From: Bacteroidales bacterium UBA1184 | GTDB lineage: Bacteria > Bacteroidota > Bacteroidia > Bacteroidales > ML635J-15 | DNA: 34,106 bases | Direction: 5' to 3' | Assembly: GCA_002310235.1 (NCBI GenBank) | Contig: DBYO01000020.1 | Location: 123,575 to 157,680, forward strand | Part shown: positions 1-7,233 of the stretch, piece by piece | Layout of the letters: each line of letters opens with the position of its first letter | Position numbering within the stretch: the stretch's first letter is position 1 | The notes under the pieces: generated by a model | What the model was told of the DNA's origin: nothing | Seen by the model: only the letters and a program-made list of their open reading frames with translations | The model's database searches: none | Program-made: the position numbers and the translations under genes

Positions 1-401
1 CAGAGGAGTTGCCACGGCACGATGTCGGAGTGGTGCTCCATTTCGGAGACAATTATTTCGTCGCCTTCGCTGATGAAAGTCTCGCCGAACGAGTAGGCGA
101 CAAGGTTGATGGATTCTGTAGTTCCGCGTGTGAAGATTATTTCCTCAGTGGAATTTGCGTTTATGAATTTCCGAACAGTTTCGCGGGCACGCTCGTTGGC
201 TTCGGTGGCGAAGTTGCTTAGGTAGTGAACTCCGCGATGAATGTTCGAATTGAAGCGCGAATAGTATTCGGCTATAGTGTCGATTACTATTCTCGGCTTT
301 TGTGATGTGGCTGCATTGTCAAAATATACAAGCGGCTTGTTATGAACCTTTTCTGAAAGTATCGGGAAATCTTTCCTGATTTCTTTTACGTCAAAATTCA
401 T
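1..401 (-). CDS. sufS: Cysteine desulfurase SufS, N-terminal part (cut by window edge)
   Basis: The reading frame is open from the ATG at 401 to the left edge, giving 133 residues of the N-terminal region of a class V PLP-dependent cysteine desulfurase. It begins MNFDVKEIRKDFPIL and contains the family signatures YFDNAATSQKP (about residues 27-37), NIHRGVHYLS, TRGTTESINL and EMEHHSDIVPWQ, which are typical of SufS. SufS takes sulfur from cysteine as a persulfide for Fe-S cluster assembly, passing it to SufE. The PLP lysine and the active-site cysteine lie outside the window. The gene starts 10 nt after the stop of the T9SS protein upstream, so the two may be co-transcribed. A sufE gene is present, but about 17 kb away in this window. 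The SufS identity is from motifs I recognise; a closely related CsdA-type enzyme is the alternative. Confidence 0.93.
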   Translation of the reverse strand, partial: MNFDVKEIRKDFPILSEKVHNKPLVYFDNAATSQKPRIVIDTIAEYYSRFNSNIHRGVHYLSNFATEANERARETVRKFINANSTEEIIFTRGTTESINLVAYSFGETFISEGDEIIVSEMEHHSDIVPWQLL

Positions 402-411
402 TTTTAATTTT

Positions 412-2280
412 TTATTCTAAAATAAGTTTGCTGACACTTACATTGTTGCCGTTGTACGACTTCATTGTGTAAATGCCTTTTGCTTTGTTAGTTAAGTCTA
501 TTGTTGCATTGTCTGCATTTATGTTCTGTTGCATTACGAGTTTGCCTGTAATGTCGTAAACTTCAATGCTTTCTATGTTTTCTCCACTGATGCTGAACAT
601 TCCGTCTGATGGGTTGGGGTAGATGCTGCTGACAACTTTTTCTTCTGCAATACTATTATAGTAGTCGCTAAGCTTAAATTGCTTCGACTGCATTACGCGT
701 CCTTGGGTATGATTTTCAACCCAAACAACGATCTTGCACTTTGAAATGTCATAGTCATCACTTATAGTGATTGAAAAGTTTGATGAGAACTGGTTGTTTT
801 CGTCAAATGTTGCAGCTCTGCTTCCAAGTCTGCGGACCAGGTTATTGATTTTTCCTGCAACGCCCCAGTTGTAATTTATGTCTTCTGTAAGAGCAAAAAA
901 AACTCCAATCTGGTCATCTACAAAGTATTCTGAAAGTTTTTCGGCAGTAAATTCGAGGTAGAAAGTTCTGCTGTTTAATATAGTTGGGTGTAACTCTGCT
1001 GAAAAGTTGTATATTGAATTGATGTTCTTAACGTGGTTGTAAAAATATGTATAAGTTTCTTGCATTTGTGATACGTTATCAGCGGCACCTTGATATCCGA
1101 GGTATCCGTCAAAGAATACTGATGGAGTACCCGTAAATCCATACTCTTCTCCGAACATATTGTCCTTATATCTCCAGTATTCGAAACGATCGTAAGATGC
1201 TTGATATCCATAAGTATCTGTGACATGGTGGTCAAGAACAATTATGTCTAAATCAGCAGCTACCATATTGTCGAGAGCCTTGGCTGCGTGTGGGCAATGT
1301 GAACAACTTTTGTACGAGAATACTTCAGCAAGTACAAATTCTCTTTCAACGCTTGTTTCGACATGAATCGAAGTTCCATCTGGATTAGAGTAACCTATTG
1401 TAGGTCCACAATATGCATAAATCATGTAGTAATATAATCCAGGGTAAACATGAGTGTCGGTGAATGTGGTTTCTGTAGTTGTGCCGACATCTTCTCCATC
1501 GCGTGAAATTGTGTAATAAACAAGGTTTTCGTTGTCAACAGGATCCCAGTTAAGAACAACATCATTTCTGTTTTGTACTATTGCTGTTAGGTTAGTTGGT
1601 GCTGCAGGTGCGGGAACATCTTCGATTATAAGGTCGTCAATGTAGTATAGACCTGACTGATTGTTGACTGTGTGCGAGTAGAAATCTAGAGCATCAAGTT
1701 TGTTTTCACCGCCAGCACCATTTACACCTTTGCTCCATTGATATGAGATTACTAGTTCGTCATTCATATAGAAATCAACCCAGTCGTTGTCAAGGTTTAC
1801 GAAATGCTGGATTTTTATCCAAGAATCGGGGGTGTATAGATGTGTGTATTGATGACCGTTGGCGTCTATTTTGACTGTATCGTCGTTGAAAGTCAATTGA
1901 ATTCCCCATTTAGGGGCGGTTTCGTTGAAATCTTGCAATATATTGTAGTAGCCAGTGTGTCCTGTAGGTACATACATGTAGAATTCAACTCTGTAGCGTC
2001 CAGTAGTACGGTCGTTCATGTTGAGAATGACATCGGTGTTGGTAGAACCATTTTTATAAACCTTCATTGATTTTGTTCCTCCATGAGCCTGTTCTTCGCT
2101 TATTAATCCGCCCAAAGAACCCTCGTCCCATGTTGCCCATAGAGAAGACGCTTCTGTTGCTATGAATGTGCCTGCATCGTACGATTCAAAGTTCTCGTTT
2201 ACAACCTGCTGCGAAATTGCCGAGATTGACATCAGCATTGCTGTTGCAACTGCAGAAATAAAATAATAAAGTCTTCTCAT
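412..2280 (-). CDS. Secreted multidomain protein: LamG-like, FnIII, Omp28/thioredoxin-like, T9SS type A sorting domain
   Basis: This is a 622-residue exported protein. I start it at MRRLYYFISAVATAM (ATG 2280), which gives a proper signal peptide ending near AISQQ. The frame stays open 30 codons further upstream, but that part is intergenic repeat and contains the promoter. In order: a jelly-roll LamG-like domain (about 25-220), a fibronectin III domain (about 225-305, beginning PAAPTNLTAI), and an Omp28-related thioredoxin-fold domain (about 310-480) with a CSHC motif (Cys326, Cys329) and a TPSVFFDG segment. The last 75 or so residues form a Por secretion tail (IYPNPSDGMF ... GIYTMKSYNG ... 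KLILE). The protein is therefore expected to cross the outer membrane by T9SS and be surface-attached or released. The CxxC suggests a redox or disulfide role, but the substrate is unknown. A promoter lies at 2301-2308. Confidence 0.88.
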   Translation of the reverse strand: MRRLYYFISAVATAMLMSISAISQQVVNENFESYDAGTFIATEASSLWATWDEGSLGGLISEEQAHGGTKSMKVYKNGSTNTDVILNMNDRTTGRYRVEFYMYVPTGHTGYYNILQDFNETAPKWGIQLTFNDDTVKIDANGHQYTHLYTPDSWIKIQHFVNLDNDWVDFYMNDELVISYQWSKGVNGAGGENKLDALDFYSHTVNNQSGLYYIDDLIIEDVPAPAAPTNLTAIVQNRNDVVLNWDPVDNENLVYYTISRDGEDVGTTTETTFTDTHVYPGLYYYMIYAYCGPTIGYSNPDGTSIHVETSVEREFVLAEVFSYKSCSHCPHAAKALDNMVAADLDIIVLDHHVTDTYGYQASYDRFEYWRYKDNMFGEEYGFTGTPSVFFDGYLGYQGAADNVSQMQETYTYFYNHVKNINSIYNFSAELHPTILNSRTFYLEFTAEKLSEYFVDDQIGVFFALTEDINYNWGVAGKINNLVRRLGSRAATFDENNQFSSNFSITISDDYDISKCKIVVWVENHTQGRVMQSKQFKLSDYYNSIAEEKVVSSIYPNPSDGMFSISGENIESIEVYDITGKLVMQQNINADNATIDLTNKAKGIYTMKSYNGNNVSVSKLILE

Positions 2281-2300
2281 ATGACATATAATAATTGTCA

Positions 2301-2308
2301 CAAAAATA
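2301..2308 (-). promoter_or_regulatory. Bacteroides-type -7 element for the Omp28/T9SS gene
   Basis: The minus strand reads TATTTTTG, which matches TAnnTTTG, 20 nt before the chosen ATG at 2280. I see no good -33 element at the expected distance. The site falls inside the longer version of the reading frame and so supports the later start. Confidence 0.5.
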
Positions 2309-2314
2309 AAACAA

Positions 2315-2349
2315 ATTTGGAATTTGCGATTTGGGATTTGCGATTTTTT
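2315..2349. repeat. Five-unit array with exact 7-nt step (ATTTGSG-like)
   Basis: On the plus strand ATTTG (or ATTTT in the last unit) begins at 2315, 2322, 2329, 2336 and 2343, exactly every 7 nt. The remaining two positions of each unit vary. The array lies upstream of the Omp28/T9SS gene promoter. It resembles, in step but not in sequence, the arrays at 4731, 7484 and 28327. Confidence 0.75.
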
Positions 2350-2373
2350 TGAGGGCTTGAAGGCTAACATTCT

Positions 2374-2452
2374 GACAGCCTCGCAGTCTTGCGGACAGAT
2401 AGGCTGGTCTTCCGTTGTACAGGTCTTCTGCTAGACAGTTAACCTGCTAGCC
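2374..2452. other. GC-richer intergenic patch with nested inverted and direct repeats
   Basis: This stretch lies between two minus-strand genes and is visibly richer in G and C than its surroundings. CAGCCT (2376-2381) pairs with AGGCTG (2401-2406), and inside them CGCA (2382-2385) pairs with TGCG (2390-2393). GACAG occurs at 2374, 2394 and 2434. CTGCTAG occurs twice (2428-2434 and 2444-2450), and GGTCTTC occurs twice (2406-2412 and 2422-2428). There is no ORF and no T-run, so it is not a standard terminator. The function is unknown; it could be the remnant of an interspersed repeat. Confidence 0.4.
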
Positions 2453-2455
2453 TTA

Positions 2456-3271
2456 TTATTCAAGGTAAATCTTTCCTCCGTCGCCACGGTGCAATTTTTT
2501 GTACTGTTCGGCTTTGTGCTTTACGACCATAATGAAATTGTATGCGTTCATGCTGTTGATGAACTCGGCGGAAAAATCGCACCAATCGAGGAAACGGCTA
2601 ACTTCGAGTTGAGTGAAGCCTGTAAGTTCCATGATTTGTTTGGTCGTTATGCGTTCCTCGATGAGCTCACTGACATGATCTTTAGCCTGTAGTTCGGCAA
2701 GTTTCTTACGTTCCTTGCCTTCTTTGCTGAAGGCTTCGTATAGTGCGGTAATCGGACTGAAAGTTAATCCTGCGCCAGTAGTTGGCGTATTGTTGTAGAA
2801 ACTGATGGCTTTTTGTTTTACAGGGAAGTTCTGTACTGCATATACATAGTCGTCGTCGGGCAGATTCATGGTGGTGACCTCATATTTAAGCTGGTTGTAG
2901 CGCCATTCGAAAATATCCACAGTCGGTAGCAGATAGGCTTCTGTTTTCATCTTGACAATCAGAGGTTCTGTTCGGTCAACAGCTTTTTCGTCTATTACAA
3001 TGTGCTTGCGTTCGTAGCCTAGCATTGAGAAGCGTATGGTGTCGTACATTTTTGCCGACAGAGCAAAGTAGCCAGCCGTGTCGCTTATTGTGCCTTCGCG
3101 TCGGTGACGGATGGATATATTGGTGAAAATTAGAGGTTTGCCAGTCTCTTCGTCGAGAACGTATCCCGCGATAATCACACGGTCGTCCATCTTGATGAAC
3201 TGCGAGAATGAAAACTTGCAGCTAAATACCGCTATCGTTGTGATAAGTAATATTCTGACTGCAATTTTCAT
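2456..3271 (-). CDS. Carboxypeptidase-regulatory-like domain protein, exported
   Basis: The 271-residue protein begins MKIAVRILLITTIAVFSC and has a signal peptide ending at about SFSQ. A lipoprotein cleavage before Cys18 is possible, but its lipobox is poor. Residues about 32-105 form a CarboxypepD_reg-like beta-sandwich of the kind found at the N-terminus of TonB-dependent receptors: VIIAGYVLDEETGKPL, then SDTAGYFALSA, then FSMLGYERKHI. The remaining 165 residues match no family I recognise. They are mixed helical and charged, ending in KHKAEQYKKLHRG. It starts 12 nt after the stop of the DegT-family aminotransferase, so the two are probably one transcript. A periplasmic or outer-membrane location is inferred. 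No TonB plug or barrel is present, so it is not a receptor. Confidence 0.82.
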   Translation of the reverse strand: MKIAVRILLITTIAVFSCKFSFSQFIKMDDRVIIAGYVLDEETGKPLIFTNISIRHRREGTISDTAGYFALSAKMYDTIRFSMLGYERKHIVIDEKAVDRTEPLIVKMKTEAYLLPTVDIFEWRYNQLKYEVTTMNLPDDDYVYAVQNFPVKQKAISFYNNTPTTGAGLTFSPITALYEAFSKEGKERKKLAELQAKDHVSELIEERITTKQIMELTGFTQLEVSRFLDWCDFSAEFINSMNAYNFIMVVKHKAEQYKKLHRGDGGKIYLE

Positions 3272-3283
3272 CGCGAATGCAAG

Positions 3284-4405
3284 TTATTTCACGAATTCGA
3301 GAACCGAATCGGTTATATATTTAAGTGTTTCTTCGTCGAGTTCGGTGTTCATTGGCAGTGCCATTACCGATTCGCAAAGCTTGTCGGTATTGGGGAATGC
3401 GTTTGGATTTGACTTGAAACCTTGGAATGCTTTCTGTTTGTGCAGTGGGATAGGGTAGTAAACCGCCGAAGCTATGCCTTTTGCTTTCAGATGTTCCATA
3501 AGCGCAGCGCGGTCAACACCATTGAGACGTACAACATATTGGTGGAAAGTGTGAGCGGTCTTGTCGGCACGTTTTGGTGAGCTGATTTTCGGGCAGTTGG
3601 CGAAAGCCTTGTCGTAGAAGTCGGCAGCCTTGCGACGTGCATTGTTGTATTCGTCCAAGTGTGGCAATTTTGCGCGGAGCACTACAGCCTGAATGGTGTC
3701 GAGACGTGAATTTACGCCGATGCGGTCGTGGTGGTAACGGATTTCCATTCCGTGGTTGACTATGGAAGAGATTTTCTCAGCAAGTTCGGCATCGTTGGTG
3801 AACAATGCTCCGCCATCACCATAGCAACCGAGGTTTTTCGATGGGAAGAACGAGGTGCAGCCGATGTGACCGATTGTTCCTGCTTTTTTTACTGTGCCGT
3901 CCGAAAAATGGTAATCGCTACCGATTGCCTGTGCGGTATCTTCAATGACATAGAGGTTGTGGCGGCGTGCAATGTCCATAATTCGTTCCATGTCGGCACA
4001 CTGACCGAACAGATGAACTGGAACTATTGCCTTTGTGCGCGGAGTTATTGCCTTTTCTATTTCGTCGGGATTGATGAGATAGGTTTCGGGGTCAACATCG
4101 ACCATAACTGGCGTAAGTTGCAGCAGAGCAATAGTTTCGACCGTTGCGATGAAAGTGAAGTCGGTTGAAATGACTTCGTCGCCGGGTTTCAGCCCGAGAG
4201 CCATCATTGCAATCTGCAGGGCGTCGGTGCCGTTGCCGCAAGTTATCACGTTGCCAACGTTCAGGTAGGTTGCCAGTTCCTTGCGAAAATCTTTTACATC
4301 CTGACCGTTGATGAATTCGGTGTTGTTTATTACTCTTGAAATGCCGCTGTCTATTTCGTCCTTTATTTTAAGGTATTGCGACTTTAAGTCAACCATTTGA
4401 ATCAT
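3284..4405 (-). CDS. DegT/DnrJ/EryC1/StrS-family PLP aminotransferase
   Basis: The 373-residue protein starts at MIQMVDLKSQYLKIK (ATG 4405), directly after a TATATTTG promoter. The frame is open 18 codons further, but that extension would span the promoter. Family features: the N-terminal VDLKSQY segment, CGNGTDALQIAM (phosphate-binding region), DTAQAIGS with Asp156 for the pyridine nitrogen, and the PLP Schiff-base lysine Lys190 in FFPSKNLGCYGDGGA. The C-terminal half has the usual HQYVVRL and YYPIPLHKQ segments. Such enzymes aminate keto groups of nucleotide-linked sugars for LPS O-antigen, capsule or protein glycans. The substrate (3-keto or 4-keto sugar) cannot be told from sequence, and no sugar dehydratase, epimerase or acyltransferase lies nearby to help. 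Confidence 0.93.
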   Translation of the reverse strand: MIQMVDLKSQYLKIKDEIDSGISRVINNTEFINGQDVKDFRKELATYLNVGNVITCGNGTDALQIAMMALGLKPGDEVISTDFTFIATVETIALLQLTPVMVDVDPETYLINPDEIEKAITPRTKAIVPVHLFGQCADMERIMDIARRHNLYVIEDTAQAIGSDYHFSDGTVKKAGTIGHIGCTSFFPSKNLGCYGDGGALFTNDAELAEKISSIVNHGMEIRYHHDRIGVNSRLDTIQAVVLRAKLPHLDEYNNARRKAADFYDKAFANCPKISSPKRADKTAHTFHQYVVRLNGVDRAALMEHLKAKGIASAVYYPIPLHKQKAFQGFKSNPNAFPNTDKLCESVMALPMNTELDEETLKYITDSVLEFVK

Positions 4406-4421
4406 AATCGAAAATTTTTTG

Positions 4422-4429
4422 CAAATATA
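4422..4429 (-). promoter_or_regulatory. -7 element TATATTTG for the DegT-family gene
   Basis: The minus strand reads TATATTTG, then GCAAAAAATTTTCG-like sequence, then the ATG at 4405. This implies a leader of only about 12 nt. The same arrangement occurs before the genes at 32495 and 7546. Confidence 0.55.
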
Positions 4430-4487
4430 TGAAGAATGGCGATAATTCGCCATCTTCACAATCGGAACTTTTTACCATCATTCGCTT

Positions 4488-4658
4488 TTACGCAAGTTCC
4501 AAAATCTTTTTCACCAATTTGTCACTTGGACTAATGTCCGGTAGAATTTTTAATGACCTGTCTAGTTCTGTTATCTCATTGAAATCCAGTAGGTATTCTT
4601 CTGTTCTATCTTTTGCGTTGGTGTTGATTGTGTAAAAATACGAGTAGATATCTGTCAT
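4488..4658 (-). CDS. Small hypothetical protein, 56 residues
   Basis: This short ORF runs from ATG 4658 to TAA 4488. It encodes MTDIYSYFYTINTNAKDRTE and continues through LLDFNEITELDRSLKIL to a terminal KLVKKILELA. The composition is that of a real soluble protein: acidic and basic residues alternate, there is no Cys or Trp, and the C-terminal half is probably amphipathic helix (ELDRSLKILPDISPSDKLVKK region). The overlapping plus-strand frame instead gives a serine-rich unlikely protein. It has no signal peptide and no membrane segment. It lies 82 nt upstream of the DegT-family aminotransferase, which has its own promoter, so it is probably a separate unit. I do not recognise the family. No clear ribosome-binding site or TAnnTTTG promoter precedes it, so expression is uncertain. 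Confidence 0.55.
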   Translation of the reverse strand: MTDIYSYFYTINTNAKDRTEEYLLDFNEITELDRSLKILPDISPSDKLVKKILELA

Positions 4659-4701
4659 AGGCAATCTGTTTTTTGTTTGGTATAATAACGGAGATGTTTT
4701 A

Positions 4702-4716
4702 CTTTTATTATAAAAG
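4702..4716. repeat. Perfect 7-bp AT-rich inverted repeat
   Basis: CTTTTAT and ATAAAAG flank a single T. The site is 44 nt upstream of the 56-residue ORF. It could be an operator for that gene or simply AT-rich sequence. As a terminator for the PorE-like gene it has the T-run on the wrong side. Confidence 0.3.
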
Positions 4717-4730
4717 ATGAAAAAAAAATA

Positions 4731-4788
4731 TTGAATTTTTGAACCCTTGAATCTTGAACATTAAACGTTGAACGTAAAACGTGAAACC
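4731..4788. repeat. Eight-unit degenerate array with 7-8 nt step (TTGAA-like)
   Basis: On the plus strand TTGAA or a close variant begins at 4731, 4739, 4747, 4754, 4761, 4768, 4775 and 4782. The steps are 8, 8, 7, 7, 7, 7 and 7 nt. Units drift gradually from TTGAACC and TTGAATC to TTGAACG, TAAAACG and TGAAACC. It is intergenic, between the PorE-like gene and the 56-residue ORF. Confidence 0.75.
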
Positions 4789-4792
4789 AGAA

Positions 4793-4883
4793 CGGCGAAG
4801 CCCTCAACGAAGTTAACCTTTAGCTCGGCGTAAGCCAAACGGCGCAGCCATAAAAACTTAGAAACTTCCAAACGGCTTTAGCC
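4793..4883. repeat. Four copies of a CGGC-n(2-3)-AGCC mini-element
   Basis: Copies are at 4793-4802 (CGGCGAAGCC), 4826-4836 (CGGCGTAAGCC), 4840-4849 (CGGCGCAGCC) and 4873-4883 (CGGCTTTAGCC). Three are preceded by AA or AAA. Each can form a 3-4 bp mini-hairpin. The last one touches the stop codon of the PorE-like gene, so the array is the start of that gene's 3' region. With the 7-8 nt array beside it, this accounts for most of the gap 4659-4884. Confidence 0.7.
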
Positions 4884-4884
4884 C

Positions 4885-6867
4885 TTAGTCCAGGCTTGGT
4901 ACGTAGTCGTTCGACAGAACCCTCATTTCGATTCTACGGTTCTGCTGGTTGGCTACTTCCTGCTGTTCCTTGGTAAGCGAGTTGATGAAACTTTCGTTCA
5001 GTTCGGAGCCTTTGGGCAGGAACGGATATGCAGGATCGTATTTTGTGATGACCTTTGGCTTGCTTTCGCCGTAGCCTTTTGCTACCATTCGTGCTGCAGG
5101 AATGCCTTTCGATTCGAAATAGGAGGTAACCGAATTTGCACGCTTCTGGCTAAGTTCAATGTTGCTCTGTTCGGAGCCAACCATATCAGTATGAGCCGAA
5201 AGTTCAATCACAATGTTTGGATTTTCGACCATTATTCGGATTGTGCTGTCGAGGATTGCCTTGGAGGGTTCGGTAAGTTCCCAACGGCCGAAAGCAAACT
5301 CGATGTTCGGTATTTCGATGGTCTTGTTGAGCGATTCGAGAAGAATATCGTATTCAAAAGTCTTGTTAAACTCAAGTGAGTCGGTTGTGAAACGAGACCT
5401 TCCGTTGAAATATCCGTCCTTGGTGACGACGAACACATAGTCGGTCTTGGTTTTGAGCTTGAAGTTGAATTTTTCCTTTTTGTTGGCAACAATGATTGTA
5501 TCGCGGAACATTGAGCCGTCGCTGCCGTAAAGTGTTATGAGGCTGGAGTCGATAAGCGCCTTTGTGTCGATGTCGTGAACGCTACCAGTGAGTTTGAACT
5601 CCAGAGGCGGCATTTCGAAAAAGTAAATGTCTTCGCCTTTCGAACCTTTGCGGTCGGTGGTGAAGTAGCCTTTGTCTTCGTTTTTATAGTAGTATATTCC
5701 GAAGTCGTTGCCATTGCTGCTGAATGGATAACCCATGTTCTGTGAACGCCAATGTTCATCTTCGTCTTTGTAGGCTACAAAGATGTCGAGTCCGCCCATT
5801 GTCGGGTGCTTGGTGCTTGAGTAGAACAGGGTGGTGTCGTTGCGCATGTATGGGAATAATTCATCGCCTGCAGAGTTTATTACCGGTCCCATGTTTCTCG
5901 GCTTCGACCAGTCTGAGCCGGTCTTTTCCGAGTACCATATGTCGGCACCGCCATATCCGCCGTCGAGACGAGCAGAGAAATAGATTATGTTTCCATCGGG
6001 CGAAACTGTGGGGTGACCAATTGACAATGAGTCGGAAACTATGCCGAGGTTTGTCGGGTTCATCCATTCCCCTTCGATTTTCTGTGCCTCATATATTTGG
6101 CAACCGGTGTTTTTGCCTTTTTCGGCTATACACGAAGTGTAGTAGAACTTACGTCCCTGGTCGAAAATGCAGGGTGAGCCTTCGTCGAAACGTGTGTTTA
6201 TGGAGTCGAGTGCTGTTACATCCTCCCACTTGCCGTGTCTGTCGAGCTTGGTGACAAAGAGGTCGGAAAATTTTGTTCCAGTTATTCCACTGAGTTTCTT
6301 GCCCTTTGATTCCTCACGAGTAGAACTGAAGTATATATGGTCGAATCCGTCTTTTTCGTCGATGCTTGGGCAGAAGTCGTTGGCTTTGGAGCAAAGATGC
6401 TTGGCTTTTTCGATAACCCAACGAGTAGGTTTCTTTGTCTGCTCTATTGCCCAGTTGGCCGATTCGAGACCTTTGCGCGCAACTGTGTCGTTTGGCTTTA
6501 TTTCGAGCACCTGATTGTAGTATTCTATTGCGGTTTCGAAATTGTCCTCCTGAATTTCAATTTCGGCGAGGCGGTTCTTTGCGGGTACTTCGTAGCCTTT
6601 CGATTTGGCTGCACGTTTGTAGTTTGAACGCGCTTTCTTGTAGTATCCCGACATAAAATAACATTCGCCAATCTTGTAGTATATTTCAATCTTTTCGTTC
6701 TTGTCCTTGATTTTTTTCAGAATGGCGGTGTATTCCTCCATTGCCTTGTAGTATTCCTCGGCCTCGAAACTCTCATCGGCACGACGGAGTTTCTTCTCCT
6801 GAGCGCTTGATGTCGAGGCGATTATGACTGCAAGAAGCAATGTTGATATGAACCTTAGTCCTTTCAT
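4885..6867 (-). CDS. PorE-like outer-membrane protein: TPR, PD40 propeller, CRD, OmpA domain
   Basis: The 660-residue protein has a signal peptide (about 1-22, ending SSAQ). It then has TPR helices (about 25-145, with the EEYYKAMEEYTAIL, YYKIGECYFMSGYYKKA and YYNQVLEIKPND units) and a WD40-like PD40 beta-propeller (about 160-420; repeated SPDGNIIYFSA, DELFPYMRNDTTLFYSS, YFTTDRKGSKGEDIYFF). A carboxypeptidase-regulatory-like fold follows (about 425-515), and a C-terminal OmpA domain (about 535-650) with HTDMVGSEQSN and LSQKRANSV, which carry the Asp and Arg that bind peptidoglycan. This order matches PorE (PG1058) of the Porphyromonas gingivalis T9SS, which links the secretion ring to peptidoglycan. 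Bacteroidales usually carry several paralogs, so assignment to T9SS is inference. Unlike PorE, no lipobox cysteine is seen. Confidence 0.9.
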   Translation of the reverse strand: MKGLRFISTLLLAVIIASTSSAQEKKLRRADESFEAEEYYKAMEEYTAILKKIKDKNEKIEIYYKIGECYFMSGYYKKARSNYKRAAKSKGYEVPAKNRLAEIEIQEDNFETAIEYYNQVLEIKPNDTVARKGLESANWAIEQTKKPTRWVIEKAKHLCSKANDFCPSIDEKDGFDHIYFSSTREESKGKKLSGITGTKFSDLFVTKLDRHGKWEDVTALDSINTRFDEGSPCIFDQGRKFYYTSCIAEKGKNTGCQIYEAQKIEGEWMNPTNLGIVSDSLSIGHPTVSPDGNIIYFSARLDGGYGGADIWYSEKTGSDWSKPRNMGPVINSAGDELFPYMRNDTTLFYSSTKHPTMGGLDIFVAYKDEDEHWRSQNMGYPFSSNGNDFGIYYYKNEDKGYFTTDRKGSKGEDIYFFEMPPLEFKLTGSVHDIDTKALIDSSLITLYGSDGSMFRDTIIVANKKEKFNFKLKTKTDYVFVVTKDGYFNGRSRFTTDSLEFNKTFEYDILLESLNKTIEIPNIEFAFGRWELTEPSKAILDSTIRIMVENPNIVIELSAHTDMVGSEQSNIELSQKRANSVTSYFESKGIPAARMVAKGYGESKPKVITKYDPAYPFLPKGSELNESFINSLTKEQQEVANQQNRRIEMRVLSNDYVPSLD

Positions 6868-6922
6868 TCCGATATTTTACCGTCCTTATAACTGAAAAAC
6901 ACCTATTTTATTATTCGGGTGG

Positions 6923-6930
6923 CAAAATTA
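6923..6930 (-). promoter_or_regulatory. -7 element TAATTTTG for the PorE-like gene
   Basis: The minus strand reads TAATTTTG followed by CC, about 55 nt upstream of the ATG at 6867. The leader includes TATAAGGACGG before the start. No convincing -33 element is seen. The site lies just beyond the stop of the DUF1294 gene. Confidence 0.5.
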
Positions 6931-6936
6931 ATCATT

Positions 6937-7206
6937 TTAGTAATAGTTATAGACGGCAACCGCAATAAAAAATATCCACAATGCCAATATGATGAAACTT
7001 ATTAGCTTATAGGACAATTTTTGGTTTTTGTGCCTGATTGTGAACATGAGGAATATTATAGTGAAAATTCCGCCTATGAGTTCAAATAGGTGAAGAATGG
7101 ATTCGGGAATGCGGCGTTTTTCTTTTGTAGCCCTACGTTTGTCTGCACAAAATAAGATTCCTGCTATGAGGTTTACTATTATGATGTATGTGATTGCAAA
7201 TTTCAT
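6937..7206 (-). CDS. DUF1294 family small membrane protein
   Basis: The 89-residue protein has three hydrophobic segments (about 3-20, 43-59 and 69-87). It has the DUF1294 signature: FCADKRRATKEKRRIPESILH near residues 19-39, followed by ELIGGIFTIIFLMFTIRHKNQK. The DKRRA, RIPE, GG and RHK elements are the conserved core of the family. The family is small, widespread and of unknown biochemical function. In some bacteria the domain is fused to a cold-shock domain, but no such fusion is present here. The gene stands alone between tRNA-Phe and the PorE-like gene. Confidence 0.85.
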   Translation of the reverse strand: MKFAITYIIIVNLIAGILFCADKRRATKEKRRIPESILHLFELIGGIFTIIFLMFTIRHKNQKLSYKLISFIILALWIFFIAVAVYNYY

Positions 7207-7233
7207 GTGAAAAATTGTAAGCTATTAAAAACA

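Noticed and set aside
2281..2370. Upstream extension of the Omp28/T9SS protein by 30 residues
   Set aside because: The extension covers the promoter and the 7-nt-step array and would bury the signal peptide inside the protein.
4429..4635. Plus-strand 68-codon ORF in the gap before the DegT-family gene
   Set aside because: Serine-rich, unlikely composition, and antisense to the more convincing 56-residue minus-strand ORF.
4702..4716. Inverted repeat as terminator of the PorE-like gene
   Set aside because: It is 170 nt from the stop and its T-run lies on the wrong side for minus-strand transcription.
5724..6254. Plus-strand 176-codon ORF antisense to the PorE-like gene
   Set aside because: Arg/Cys-rich composition of a shadow frame; the opposite strand encodes a clear multidomain protein.
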